DNA of 64,000 nt from an uncultured Desulfobacter sp. (GCF_963666675.1 NZ_OY762929.1:2108001-2172000); one strand, 5' to 3'; counted from the stretch's first letter, positions 46,188 to 56,571 are shown. The notes: generated from the letters alone by a model not told the origin. Numbers and translations: made by a program.

Positions 46188-48007
46188 CCAGCAGTTCTCA
46201 GTGAAGGGGACTATCATTAAAAACACATCAATTTCTCGTACGTTTCAGAGGCAATACAGAACCGTGGAAATCGTCGAGTTTCTATTTTCTTCAATGACCT
46301 TACCAGCTCCGTAAAATATGGCAATGCTTTTTATCCAAAGCCAATAGTCATCTCGGGGCCTTCCTTGATGGGTAGGCTCGAATTTTCTCAAAGGTAAATT
46401 TTTGAAGAATTCGGATCAGGGTGCTCGAATTTCAGTTGATGGTGATATTATAAATTGTAGCAATGATTCCCAGTTTCTAAAAATGATAATCCGAATGGTA
46501 CAGCGTAGTTGATTCCAGAATTCTTTTCGGGCACTGAATTTGGCCCTTGCTTTCTTAAAAAGCGGGTCCATTAATTCGATGATCTGATGCATGGAGAATG
46601 CCATTAGAATAATCAGGAAAAAATTAAATGAAAGATTATTTTCGCCATGCCCAAAATTGTGCTCAGCATGATATCCTTGGTTTTTCAAGGTGTTGAAATT
46701 TTCATTTTCAATTTTCCATTTGGCCCTGCCTGCCTTGACAAGCTTTTTGACATTGCCGGCGTTCACCTCAATATCCGTCACCCAGCTATTGGTATAGATG
46801 ATTTTATCCTGATCTTTGAGAATACTGTACTCGAGGAAATTTATTACCGGTGCCGATGTGTCCCCATTTAAACGAAGCCCATTGATCCACTCGTATTTAT
46901 GGATCAGCCCTTTTTTGTCTTTCCATTCGATCTGGTTGACGTCATCCTGTTCTTCTTTCTGCAGGACCTGCTCGAATAAAATTGTATGATCTGTGGGCTT
47001 TGCCACCAGAATAAAAGACATTTTTAATTTTTGAAGAAGGTCAACGAATGGTTTTTTGGAATATAGATCATCAGCGGTGATGACTATTTTCAGCTTTGGG
47101 TGGTCCGTTCGAATGCGCTGCAGTATCCGTTTTCCGGCGTTAATCTCACAATCCTGCTTTTTGGTGCCATCGGTATTCTTTATGGGTTCCGGTGCTAATG
47201 GAAATACCTGGCGCTTGTCTGGATGAACCACAGCAGCACAGAGAGATTGATGTGAGTAACTGACGGTTCCATTGCGGTGTTTTTTCACCAAGCATGAAGG
47301 GCAATTAACGCTCTCGGATCGAAAATATTGTGTGCCGTCAATCGGAATAATATAGCCATCTTCCAAAAAACGATAATCGTTTAAATGATTGCCTCGTTGA
47401 AGCAAGCCGAAAAAGTCTGAGAAAACCGGAAACAGTTGCTCCGAAGGTACATCGTCGAGGATAGCCCTCATTTGATTATCTTTTGGGATGGTAGTAACCT
47501 TGAACATTGTCCGCAAATTGTTCAATTGTGATGCCTCTTCAAGGCGCTTTTGAAATTCAAGCATTGAAGGATCTTGAAAAAACATCATAGCAAGGGCACT
47601 CAGACATGAATCATGCATGGAGTGTTTGGTTTTCCCATCTTGGCGTTTGTCAACAATCTCATCGGCCCGTTTAGAAACCGTTTTTCTAAGGTTTGAAAAT
47701 TTGAGTTGTTTCCCAGTGTTCAAGCTGATAGCCCCTATACAATGTATCGTTGAATAAGGCTATCATAAAGCATATAAAAAATCTAGTTTTATATTTGATG
47801 TTATTTCAATAGGTTATAAATATTTTGCATTCAGGTGTGATATATTGAAAATTAAAACAATAGTGTTTGGCGTAAGTAGAAGGTTATATGATCAATTCGG
47901 GCTTTAATTCCATAGCAAATTTGCAAAAGACATTACGAAAATCAATAGGACTCATTGCCCGAAATGCCAATTTGTTAGAGAGTGCGATCTTCACTGAGAA
48001 CTGCTGG
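46188..48007. mobile_element. DDE insertion sequence (ISDol1/IS4-like), about 1.82 kb
   Basis: Terminal inverted repeats CCAGCAGTTCTCAGTGAAG (46188-46206) and its complement (47989-48007) are perfect over 19 bp. The flanks repeat TCCTGGG (7 bp) at 46181-46187 and 48008-48014. If the repeats are read as 18 bp, the duplication becomes 9 bp (GTCCTGGGC). Removal restores the substrate-binding protein frame either way. The transposase gene is internal, minus strand. Confidence 0.93.
46416..47723 (-). CDS. DDE transposase (IS4-like / ISDol1 group)
   Basis: A 435-residue transposase with a recognisable DDE triad: GYIIPIDGTQYF (Asp), LKIVITADDLYS (Asp) and AKWKIENENFNTLKNQGYH (Glu). The C-terminal EHNFGHGENNLSFNFF segment is typical of a group common in Desulfobacterota. 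The 1.8-kb size, 19-bp ends and 7-bp duplication fit ISDol1-type elements better than classical IS4, but I have not searched. Appears intact. Confidence 0.85.
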   Translation of the reverse strand: MNTGKQLKFSNLRKTVSKRADEIVDKRQDGKTKHSMHDSCLSALAMMFFQDPSMLEFQKRLEEASQLNNLRTMFKVTTIPKDNQMRAILDDVPSEQLFPVFSDFFGLLQRGNHLNDYRFLEDGYIIPIDGTQYFRSESVNCPSCLVKKHRNGTVSYSHQSLCAAVVHPDKRQVFPLAPEPIKNTDGTKKQDCEINAGKRILQRIRTDHPKLKIVITADDLYSKKPFVDLLQKLKMSFILVAKPTDHTILFEQVLQKEEQDDVNQIEWKDKKGLIHKYEWINGLRLNGDTSAPVINFLEYSILKDQDKIIYTNSWVTDIEVNAGNVKKLVKAGRAKWKIENENFNTLKNQGYHAEHNFGHGENNLSFNFFLIILMAFSMHQIIELMDPLFKKARAKFSARKEFWNQLRCTIRIIIFRNWESLLQFIISPSTEIRAP

Positions 48008-48680
48008 TCCTGGGCTGCAACGGCACTCACACTGCCGGCTTTTAGTTTTATCAGGTTTTCCAAAGTTGTCTGGGACTCATCGTCCACTTCAAATCCATCT
48101 CTTTGAAGATCCCTGATAACAGAGTATCCGGTGGGAACGCCAATGATACCCTTTCGCCACCCTTGATCGCCATCCAAGGCAGATAGATTAGCCTTCATGA
48201 CATAAAAATAGTAAGAGAGAAAAACCAGGCATCGAACGCCATCCGGTTCGCTATCATTAAAAGGATATACACCGATTTTCATTCTGGATAGATTGAAACT
48301 GCCTGGAAATATGGCGTCTACCATTCCCTCTTTAAGTTCTTTCTGACATTTGTTCCAAGGCATTCTGCGAAAATTGATTGCAATCTCATGAAGGGATTCA
48401 TCAACCTGTTTTAAAAGTTCAATGGCGATGCCTGGTTTTGGCGGCACTTCTTTGCCTTCTCCTAAATAAAATGGCGGTAAGGCAGTATTTTCGTATGCCA
48501 TCGTTAATTTAAGCGGTTGGGCATATGCCGATGCAACGGTGAGGAAAACAATTGTTAAATTGATATACAGGATATATTTCATAACAGTAGTGTCCGGTTA
48601 GGTTGTTGTATGTAAAAAATAGCTAAATTTATTGAAAAAAACAACATCAGCTTTGAATTATATACACAAATGGTGGGCCG

Positions 48681-48719
48681 AAGCATATATAAAACAGTGT
48701 TACTGTTTTATATATGCTT
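48681..48719. repeat. Perfect 18-bp AT-rich palindrome
   Basis: AAGCATATATAAAACAGT, a 3-nt GTT loop, then the exact complement. It lies 41 bp after the protease stop (minus strand), but no T run follows, so it is not a standard terminator. It could be a small mobile-element remnant. Confidence 0.8.
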
Positions 48720-48759
48720 GACTGTGTTCATCGGTGTCTGACCTCTTCAACGCCGGTGA

Positions 48760-51700
48760 CTATTCCATCACGGGACAGGCCGACCCACCGAAGCCCAGAA
48801 CGAATATAGATAGATCGTCTTCGTCTACGTCACCGTCGGGTTCAAAATCGCCCTGGCAGGGCTCTCCTTCATTGCAATCCTTTCGCCCGAAGTCGGCTGC
48901 AAAGACGGCCAGATCCTCACCGTCTATATCGCCGTCACCATTGAGGTCTCCCCGGCAGCTGTCGAAAACAACACTAAAGGACTTTGACTTGGGACCGTAG
49001 GAATGCCCGTTGGCCACCACCTCCGCCGTAGCGCTGAACATGCCTGCGCCCAAATTTATCGGTGTCCAGTCAAAGGTGAAAGTCCGGCTCGATCCGGGAT
49101 CTATACCAAAAGACTGGTAGGGAAGCGCTCTGACATAGCCGCCGTCTCCTTGCTGAATTTTCAAGTGCGCCTCGCCTTTGATATATTCATCACTGAAATT
49201 GGTAAAGGTGACCTCGAACTGCCCCGTGTTTCCCACGCCCAGAACTTCCGGTACCGACAGAGCGGTGATGTCACCGCCCACAATCGAGATCTCCTCGGAA
49301 GCGCCGCCCACTTCACCCTGACCGCTGTAAATTGCAATCCGGGCGGTGTAGGCGCCATCGTCGAGCCTGCCTCCCCACAATAAAGAGAGGTCGTATGAAC
49401 CGCCGGACGGGACCACGAAATCTTTGGAGGACTGAACTCCGACATCCTCACCCAGGGAATCCTTGATGGAAAGCCTGGCCCAGAGACTCTGGCCCGAATC
49501 CCCCACGTTCTCGATTCGCGTGGACGTACGGATTGTTTCACCCGGTGCATACTGCGATTGATCCGTTTCGAACTGGGTGACAGTCACCACCAAAGGCGCC
49601 TCGTAGGTAACCTGAATCGTAAAATAGTTATAGAAAAAAGTCTCTTTTGACCTCGGGTTGTGCTGAATGGGAAATAGCGTGAAGATTGCTTCGTTTCCGG
49701 ATTGCTGGTATTGCACCAGCTCTTCATACTTGGGAAAGGGGTAATCGATATCACTTTCATCCGTGTAGGTCATGCCCCCTTCGGACCAGGGTTGTACGAC
49801 TGCAATGGGAACATTGTGCCGTCCAAGGTCCTCATGGGCTTCTTTAACAATTTTGGCGTCGAGGACTTTTGCGTTAAATGGTAGCGGCAGGGTATACCCC
49901 TCCACATACGGCAAAATCGGCATACCGGCGGCCGCGGCAACGTTCCCGCCTTTCACCGAAAACAGCTCGTATGTAAGATTCCCATCGTCCTCCTTTTCCA
50001 CATCAAATGTTTCTATTTTCACTTCAAAGGTTTGTGTGTAGGTGGCGTCTTGGACATCCTGCACCACAGCACCGGCGGAAACACTAAAGTCGGGTACCAC
50101 CGTTTCTTCCAAGGAGACATCGGCAATGTCGGCTGCCGCCATTGCGTCGGGATAGTAGATAAAAGACCAGGGAACACCGAAAAGGTTAAACTCCGTAACC
50201 GTTTTACGATCCAAGGCATCGTTTGAGCCATAGCCAAAGGTGTAATCCCTTTTTGCTTTAGACAACGCACCGCCAATGGCCATGGAATTTGAACCGCCCG
50301 GCGTGAGCAGATTTTTGAAAAACCGCTGCATCAGCCGCTCCCCCCAGGTACACTTGTGGAGATTGCCGGGTGAGCCGTAACTGAAACCACTGGCGCCGAT
50401 GTAGGCCCTGGCACCCTCGTGAACGAGATCGTAGACCATACAGTCGTCAACACCGCCGGGAACATCAATATCCGGTACAGGGAGACCACCGTGACAGCCA
50501 ACGATCATGGCTATGGGATGGTCGTCGTCAAACCGCGTGTAATCAATCGGTGTATCGTCGGGCGAGAAGTCGTCGCCGTAGATCACGGCATGGTCATAGC
50601 TGTCATGACCACCGATGAAGAACAGGTCCATACCGCCGGCATCATTGGCGGCATTTTTAAAGTTGGCGTTCCAGGCCGCATTGCCGGCCATCACATCGAT
50701 CGTTTGGACCTCCGAGGCTGGAATATCGTCGTTTCTAACATCGAAGCCCTTGGCACGGAACAAGGCCGGAACATCCCAAAGATCGGCTATTTCGCCGGGA
50801 CGGCCGTCATCGGGCTCCAGACCCAACTCCCAGCCATCCACACTGGCCATGACCACACCACCGGTCCGGCCATTGTCCCAGTCGACGCCTTCTGCCAAGA
50901 GACTTAACATATCTGTAGCCGTCTCGCCGACCAGACGTCCCACGTGAAGTTCAAGATTTCCGGTCTCCCAATCGCTTCCGCCCCAGAGATCGGCATACGG
51001 ATTATCCGTAAAGAAAAAGTCTTCGTCCGTGGCGAGAATGGCCGGGTTGGCGGCACTGTCCACACACCAGCCGTGGGGACACCACCCAATTTTATCAATG
51101 CCTTCATCATTGGAAGGATCATCATAGCGATAGAAGGGAATCGTGTCATCATCCCCGACCATGAGCAGGAAACTGGGCGAGGAAACGGGTACGGATATCT
51201 TGCCGAAATAGGGTATTGAGATGACGGTGTATTGTGTTGCATCATCATGCCAGTCCTCGATTAAATCGTCGATTTCATCGGCAACCACATTAGCCGTCGC
51301 TTGGCTGGCGTAGTTTATGTTTGTGTTGTCCCAGTTTTCGGCGGCTGTGCTGTGACGGTCCACATAATATATGATTCCACAGGGCGTGTGACTGGCCGGA
51401 AAGCCCTGTGCCTCTGTATAAAGCCGCTGAAGGAGACTGTTGACCTGATGTTCGTTATAATTTTCGTACAACAAGCTCCTGTTGGCAATCATGAGGGAGC
51501 GGGGACTTCCGGGTGCCATGATCCTGACTGTCCCGCTTCCCGACGGGTCCACACAGACCATATCCTCAACTTCTGCCGTTACTTCGATGTCCTGTGGTGA
51601 TATGTCGTTGGGAATAGTAAAGCGCCATACGATCTGTTTTCTATAGTAAAGCGGCAAACCCGACGGCCAGAGTGTAACAGCTGAAAGTCCGGTCGTTACC

Positions 51701-53133
51701 CTGTATTGTCCACCGCCCAGATCGTCATAACCTGTTGCGGTAAGGCTGCCGCCTGGGGTATTCCTTGTCCATGTGTGACTGGGTGAACCAAAAAGGTCAT
51801 TGGGAATTGTCAGAACCACGGGGATGTCATTTTTCCCCGCCGAACCGAAGCTTATCAATTTTGCAACGACTTCAACTGTCGTCGCATTGGCAGGGCCGAC
51901 CTGGTCTCCGGCCACCTTATTCACCGTGACCCCTTCCAGCGCATCTTCGATGCCGAGGGAGAGAAGAATAGGCGCAACCGGGGTGGGAACGGCATGATGC
52001 ACCACGTTAATGAACAACGCTTTTCCCGTCTGTTTCATATCGCTCGGAGAGGCTGTATACCCCCAGAGCAGGTGCTCACCTTCCTGCACCAGGGTATAGT
52101 GATCCTCGTCCTGGGGCTCACGCCCCAAAAGGATCACATCATCTGCTAAACCAGGACGGTATTCACCGATATGTCCCGTGGATGTATAGACCCCTATGAT
52201 TCCGTCTCTGGGCACGGTGATGGGGTAGGGGCTGTTGAATACAGGATGTTTTCGATCGACCACATACATATCGTTTTCAGAGCCGATCCATCCATTGCCC
52301 CAATTGATGGAAAAATTAAGTTGAGTGAAAAGAGATGCACCGCCGTAACCAAGACCCAAAATCGGTTTCTGTGCGTTTCGGACAGCATTGACGGCGGCAG
52401 CGTCATCCCATTCAGAGCTGGCACCTGTGTCCGAGGCCGCAATGATAAGATCATATATGGAGAAATCTGCGCCGGCCACTTGATTCATGGTAATTAAAGT
52501 GGTGGGACAGCCGTTGGCTTCCAGCAGGGCCTTGAAGCTTTCTGCGGCGGCTGTGGAGTCACTGGAGCCGTCACGATGGATAAAACAAGTCCTTGCGAAT
52601 TCCGACGTGTCGCCCCAGGTCTTGAAGGCAAAGTCATAACCCGGCCACGACTTCTCCACGGAACTGATTCCCCGGGTATAGCCGGCATTGGTCTGGCCTT
52701 CCCAGAAGTACCGATTCACCGGGCTCGTGGAATCGGTATCGCTGGAAACGTATATGTAATATGTCTGCTCCGGTGTAAGAGGTATCGAAGGGGAAACCGC
52801 GATCTCTACCCATCCGGACGCGGGGATCAGGCCTGCCGAAACGACCGTTTCCCAAAGGACATTTTTCGAGCTGTCTTTGACGGCGACCACCATATTGCCG
52901 GGCCGCCCGTTTTTTTGGATGTTCAAGTCCAGCCGGGAGAGAGTTGAAAGTGTCGGTTTAAACGCCTGCCACCTCACCGCAGTGTCATCAAACCAGAAAC
53001 CATAGTTTACTCCCTCCTGCGCCTGATCCAAGGTCATGCCGTCGGCTCGACTCTCTTTGACAAATCCAACGGCTGAAAGCACCAGGAACAATGTCGCCAA
53101 GCCGGTTAAAAGAACGCCTCCTTTTATCTTCAT
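48760..53133 (-). CDS. Secreted C25 (gingipain-like) cysteine protease with a dockerin-like C-terminus
   Basis: A 1,457-residue exported protein. Signal peptide LLTGLATLFLVLSAVGFV; a jelly-roll-like region (about 35-170); a ThuA/GATase-like region (about 180-370); the peptidase C25 domain with catalytic His in FIGGHDSYDH (about 843) and Cys in IVGCHGGLPVP (about 880); a CARDB-like Ig domain (about 1230-1310); and two Ca-binding dockerin/EF-hand-like repeats, DLNGDGDIDGEDLAVFAADF and DFEPDGDVDEDDLSIFVLGF. The ATG at 53133 follows AGAGGTGG; a GTG two codons earlier is less likely. Substrate unknown. It may act extracellularly on polypeptides, with the tail anchoring it to a partner. Confidence 0.8.
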   Translation of the reverse strand: MKIKGGVLLTGLATLFLVLSAVGFVKESRADGMTLDQAQEGVNYGFWFDDTAVRWQAFKPTLSTLSRLDLNIQKNGRPGNMVVAVKDSSKNVLWETVVSAGLIPASGWVEIAVSPSIPLTPEQTYYIYVSSDTDSTSPVNRYFWEGQTNAGYTRGISSVEKSWPGYDFAFKTWGDTSEFARTCFIHRDGSSDSTAAAESFKALLEANGCPTTLITMNQVAGADFSIYDLIIAASDTGASSEWDDAAAVNAVRNAQKPILGLGYGGASLFTQLNFSINWGNGWIGSENDMYVVDRKHPVFNSPYPITVPRDGIIGVYTSTGHIGEYRPGLADDVILLGREPQDEDHYTLVQEGEHLLWGYTASPSDMKQTGKALFINVVHHAVPTPVAPILLSLGIEDALEGVTVNKVAGDQVGPANATTVEVVAKLISFGSAGKNDIPVVLTIPNDLFGSPSHTWTRNTPGGSLTATGYDDLGGGQYRVTTGLSAVTLWPSGLPLYYRKQIVWRFTIPNDISPQDIEVTAEVEDMVCVDPSGSGTVRIMAPGSPRSLMIANRSLLYENYNEHQVNSLLQRLYTEAQGFPASHTPCGIIYYVDRHSTAAENWDNTNINYASQATANVVADEIDDLIEDWHDDATQYTVISIPYFGKISVPVSSPSFLLMVGDDDTIPFYRYDDPSNDEGIDKIGWCPHGWCVDSAANPAILATDEDFFFTDNPYADLWGGSDWETGNLELHVGRLVGETATDMLSLLAEGVDWDNGRTGGVVMASVDGWELGLEPDDGRPGEIADLWDVPALFRAKGFDVRNDDIPASEVQTIDVMAGNAAWNANFKNAANDAGGMDLFFIGGHDSYDHAVIYGDDFSPDDTPIDYTRFDDDHPIAMIVGCHGGLPVPDIDVPGGVDDCMVYDLVHEGARAYIGASGFSYGSPGNLHKCTWGERLMQRFFKNLLTPGGSNSMAIGGALSKAKRDYTFGYGSNDALDRKTVTEFNLFGVPWSFIYYPDAMAAADIADVSLEETVVPDFSVSAGAVVQDVQDATYTQTFEVKIETFDVEKEDDGNLTYELFSVKGGNVAAAAGMPILPYVEGYTLPLPFNAKVLDAKIVKEAHEDLGRHNVPIAVVQPWSEGGMTYTDESDIDYPFPKYEELVQYQQSGNEAIFTLFPIQHNPRSKETFFYNYFTIQVTYEAPLVVTVTQFETDQSQYAPGETIRTSTRIENVGDSGQSLWARLSIKDSLGEDVGVQSSKDFVVPSGGSYDLSLLWGGRLDDGAYTARIAIYSGQGEVGGASEEISIVGGDITALSVPEVLGVGNTGQFEVTFTNFSDEYIKGEAHLKIQQGDGGYVRALPYQSFGIDPGSSRTFTFDWTPINLGAGMFSATAEVVANGHSYGPKSKSFSVVFDSCRGDLNGDGDIDGEDLAVFAADFGRKDCNEGEPCQGDFEPDGDVDEDDLSIFVLGFGGSACPVME

Positions 53134-53514
53134 AGCCACCTCTTTAGATAATTGAACGTTATTAGATAGTTGCTCTTTGATAGGAACTTGCTTTTCAGAA
53201 AAAGTATTAAAAATTTAAGATAGCGTGGTCAAGTAAAAAAAGGAACCCGGCGTTGGTTATTTTTTCTAAATCCGGTTGGGCCGGATAAATTTTAGATGGG
53301 TGAATTTTAAACACGTTACGTCTACATTGCCCTTTAAATCATGTTTTAAAGGCCGCACATACATATAGCGATTTCGTCATAATTTGTAATTGTTGTCCGC
53401 ATGAACCGACCATTGCCAAAATGATTAAATAAAGGCAAAAAAAATCCTGCCCCTTTGATACAAGGGGCAGGAGGGATTTAACAGAACCGTGCTAAAATTT
53501 TTACCTGGGCTGTG
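53134..53514. other. Spacer between the protease gene and ttrA-like gene
   Basis: Holds the protease leader (with its AGAGGTGG site) and, at 53437-53472, the terminator of the molybdoenzyme operon. No reading frame is supported. Confidence 0.5.
53437..53472 (-). terminator. Rho-independent terminator of the Ttr-like operon
   Basis: On the minus strand, TCCTGCCCCTT and AAGGGGCAGGA flank a 6-nt loop and are followed by eight T residues. It starts about 42 bp after the catalytic subunit stop. Confidence 0.93.
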
Positions 53515-56500
53515 TCAGGCTTTGGCCACCTTAACCCGGGTGCTGGAAAAATCAGGGATACCGCCCACAAGATCCACCATGGGGGTTTGGTTTAACTTCG
53601 GGTCGAGCAGGGCGACATCGTTGAAATTCAAGCCTGATGCAAATTTTTGATTTGCAATGAGCATATTATTTTCCATCACATCTTTTCCGCCCAGAAACGC
53701 GCTGTCACCGTTTTTAACGGCAAGCGCAGTTGCCCCGAACTGGGTGTGGCCGAAGTGAAATGAAACCGCGAGGCAGCCGGGTCTCACAAGACCGGTCCGG
53801 CGGACTTTCCCCCGGATACCTTCGGGGTTGCTCCGGGAGGATACGATGACGTCATCTCCGTCTGCCATACCAAGCCTTTCCGCATCCTGGGTGTTCATCT
53901 CCACCTGGTTGGTGTTCTCAATTTCCATGGCCAGGGCGGACCACAACGATCTCGACTGGGTGTGCAGCCTGTTTTTGTAAGTCACAATGGAAAAGGGGAA
54001 ACTGCTTTCAAGGTCGTCCAGCAGCTGTCCGCCGGCATCCCTGGGGGCCACCCATGCGGGAGATCCCGAAAACCGTTCACCGGTCAGGGCGTTGACGGCA
54101 CCTGCCAGGCGCTCATTGTACAGATGGACCAGGGAAAGGCCCTTGGTAAAAATATCGCCTTTGAACACCGCATCATAGGGCTTGAAAATCCCGCCCCGGG
54201 CCAGCATGGTGCACACTTTCTGCCAGGCATCCGGGCTGAGCATCCCCCGGTGCCGGGCCACCGGATAGGCGGACGCCACGTAATCCATTTCAGCTTTGGA
54301 TGCCGGTGCAAGATCAGCGTTATGGGCGATGTTGGCAAAGGCGCGAAGATAAAAATCCTCGGCCCTGAACAAATCGTGGTATGACCCGTCGGTAGCCTTG
54401 ATGGCATTTTTGCCGAATCCCTTGAGATTGGAGGCCACGGCCAGGTCAATGAGCAGGGTCTCAGTGCAGATGGGCCTTCCGTCCGGCGTTTTTTCGGTCA
54501 AGGGCTCAACCATGGGGGTTCTGATGCCGGTGAAAGAAAGACCGGGCGCATGGGGCGTGAGCCACCCGAAATGACCTTCGGCAAAGGTAAGGTCCGGTAC
54601 AATGTAATCGGCATAAATGTTGGACTCGTTTATGGCAATGTCCATGGACAGGTGCAGGGGCACCTTGTTCGGATCGGTCAGGGTCTGCTTGAACCGGTAT
54701 CCCCCCGGGATGGAGTAAACCGGGTTGTAAAGATAGGTGAACAGCACCTTGGCCGGATATGGGTACTGGGCGTCAATGCCGCTTAGCGCCTCGACGCTGA
54801 GCCCGCCTTTGGTAAAGCTGAACCAGGGGCGTTGGGCCGGATAACCCGATCCTGTGGCCGCTTTCTTCCGGGCAAATTCAGCTGTCTTTTCATAATGGGC
54901 CTTTTCCCTTGAAATGGCCACACCACCATGTTTGTGGCGGCCTTCAAAGGACTTGAGATCAAAGAGACCTGCAAGCGGCTTGCCGCATCCGCCGCCGCTT
55001 TTAAGATACCCGCCTTTCATGTTCACACTGCCCACCAGCACGTTCAAGGCGGCAACGGCATAGGCGGCATAGGTGCCGTTCACATAGTTGCCGGCCCCGT
55101 GGTACTGGGTGACGGCCGCTTTGGTACCATGGGAGGAGAACTCTTTGGCTGTGGCTGCAATCTGTTCTTCACTGATGCCGCAGGCCTTGGCGTACTGGCC
55201 GGGGGTATGGGACATGGCCGCTTCCCAGAGCAGCTCATAGGCGGTTTTCACATGGATAACGTTGCCGAAATAATCGGTTACCGTACACGATTTTCTGATA
55301 TCCGCCTTGTCCACGGCATCTGCCGGTAACGGCGTATTGCCGTTTTCGGCAAACACCACATGCGCATCAGCCCGTTCGTCCCCAAGCGCCGGATCAATAT
55401 GTTTCATGCGCAGAAAAGCGCCGTCATCGGGGTGGGACGGATCACAGATCACCAGAAAACTTGCATTGGACAATACCCCGTATCCGTTTTTGCTGACCTG
55501 TGCGTCATTGGGCAGGCTTAAATATCTGGCATCAACGGCATTGTTCTCCATCATCCAGCGGATGATACCCATGGCCAGCGCCCCGTCTTTTCCTGGCTTG
55601 ACCGGCAGCCAGTCCTTGGCGTGGGCCGCGGCCCGGGTGGCCCTGGGATCTGCAATGGAAAAGGAGAGTGTGCCGTCGGCCTGGCGCCGGGAGACTATGG
55701 CCCCGTAAGTATTGACACCGGGCTGAAGGGCCTCGTAGATATTGGCGCCGAACACCAGGATGTAGTCGGCGCTTTTGGGGTCTGCTTTGAGTTCCACCTG
55801 GCTGCCGCCGCTCAAGGCAAAATTGCCCATGCGGAAACCCAGGCCGCAGATGTCCGTATGACCGATCCGATTTCTGGATCCCACCGATGCTTTGACAAAC
55901 CGGTCAATGAACTCCTTGCGCCCGCTTTGCAGGCGGCCTGTGAGAAACACGAACCCGTTGCGCTTGCTGCCAAGATAGGGGTCACCAGGATCAATGGGCG
56001 CATCGGAGAGCACCTGGTTGAGCCCCGGCACCATACGGTCTTCGCCTAAATGGGAAAACAGTTTGCCGCCCTGGCTGACTTCCCGGATCAAATCCTGCCA
56101 TTCAATGGGCTCAAACTTTCCGGAGCCCCTGGGGCCGGATCGCTTGAGCGGCCGTTTGAGGCGGTAGGGGCTTGTCATGTGCTGGGGCGTGTCCAGGGCC
56201 TTTCCGCACACAGGGCTTTGATGGCCCATGGCCTCTTTGACCGGGGTGTCATAATCAATGGGTGAAAACTGCATATTGTAGGGGTGATAGGGATTGCCTG
56301 AAATATTGATCAGTTTTCCGTCCTTGACCACACCGCGGACACCGCACCTGGCATTGCAGGCAAGGCAGACCGAGTGAACGGTTTTTGTCTCTTTGGACAT
56401 CCGGGTCTCAGCGGCCTGTTCAAGTTCCCTGGGATTTACAAAGGCGGCTTTGGTTTCGTTGGCATCGGCCGGCTTTGACGCAGCAATGATCCCGGCCGCA

Positions 56501-56571
56501 GCCGCGGCCCCGCCTGTTTTGATTGCCTGCCGGCGGGTCATGCCTTTGGGGGCATCAGTCTTTTTAGTCAT
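53515..56571 (-). CDS. TtrA-like molybdopterin oxidoreductase catalytic subunit
   Basis: A 1,018-residue Mo-bisPGD enzyme of the DMSO reductase superfamily, nearest in size and features to tetrathionate reductase TtrA (also related to arsenate reductase ArrA). A Tat signal (TRRQAIKTGG) exports it. The proximal 4Fe-4S ligands are C69, C72, C76 and C122. The Mo ligand is probably C242 in GHTDICGLG. Cofactor segments include DYILVFGANIYEAL and IADPRATRAA. Substrate is not certain: tetrathionate, thiosulfate, selenate or arsenate are possible. It overlaps the Fe-S subunit gene by 8 bp. Confidence 0.85.
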   Translation of the reverse strand: MTKKTDAPKGMTRRQAIKTGGAAAAAGIIAASKPADANETKAAFVNPRELEQAAETRMSKETKTVHSVCLACNARCGVRGVVKDGKLINISGNPYHPYNMQFSPIDYDTPVKEAMGHQSPVCGKALDTPQHMTSPYRLKRPLKRSGPRGSGKFEPIEWQDLIREVSQGGKLFSHLGEDRMVPGLNQVLSDAPIDPGDPYLGSKRNGFVFLTGRLQSGRKEFIDRFVKASVGSRNRIGHTDICGLGFRMGNFALSGGSQVELKADPKSADYILVFGANIYEALQPGVNTYGAIVSRRQADGTLSFSIADPRATRAAAHAKDWLPVKPGKDGALAMGIIRWMMENNAVDARYLSLPNDAQVSKNGYGVLSNASFLVICDPSHPDDGAFLRMKHIDPALGDERADAHVVFAENGNTPLPADAVDKADIRKSCTVTDYFGNVIHVKTAYELLWEAAMSHTPGQYAKACGISEEQIAATAKEFSSHGTKAAVTQYHGAGNYVNGTYAAYAVAALNVLVGSVNMKGGYLKSGGGCGKPLAGLFDLKSFEGRHKHGGVAISREKAHYEKTAEFARKKAATGSGYPAQRPWFSFTKGGLSVEALSGIDAQYPYPAKVLFTYLYNPVYSIPGGYRFKQTLTDPNKVPLHLSMDIAINESNIYADYIVPDLTFAEGHFGWLTPHAPGLSFTGIRTPMVEPLTEKTPDGRPICTETLLIDLAVASNLKGFGKNAIKATDGSYHDLFRAEDFYLRAFANIAHNADLAPASKAEMDYVASAYPVARHRGMLSPDAWQKVCTMLARGGIFKPYDAVFKGDIFTKGLSLVHLYNERLAGAVNALTGERFSGSPAWVAPRDAGGQLLDDLESSFPFSIVTYKNRLHTQSRSLWSALAMEIENTNQVEMNTQDAERLGMADGDDVIVSSRSNPEGIRGKVRRTGLVRPGCLAVSFHFGHTQFGATALAVKNGDSAFLGGKDVMENNMLIANQKFASGLNFNDVALLDPKLNQTPMVDLVGGIPDFSSTRVKVAKA

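Larger units (their letters stand above)
45976..48582 (-). pseudogene. Periplasmic substrate-binding protein (SBP_bac_3 type), split by an IS
   Basis: Removing the IS at 46188-48007 (and one target copy) gives a 259-residue protein ending SLKYM. The signal peptide is YINLTIVFLTVASAYAQP. Family parts are TALPPFYLGEGKEVPPKPG, VDAIFPGSFNLSRMKIGVYP, IGVPTGYSVIRDLQRDG and SVSAVAAQDVTADPII across the junction, then KPNYLIFSRQFY. As it stands the frame runs 20-30 residues into the IS and ends early (47884). Such proteins bind amino acids or signal molecules. Ends 10 bp from the convergent GGDEF-EAL gene. Confidence 0.9.

Noticed and set aside
46188..48007. Inverted duplication of part of the substrate-binding gene
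   Set aside because: The 19-bp inverted match is the IS terminal repeat pair, as shown by the flanking duplication and frame restoration.
48589..48605. GTGTCCGGTTAG as an IS end
   Set aside because: It looks like ends seen on some DDE elements, but no matching inverted end or duplication was found.
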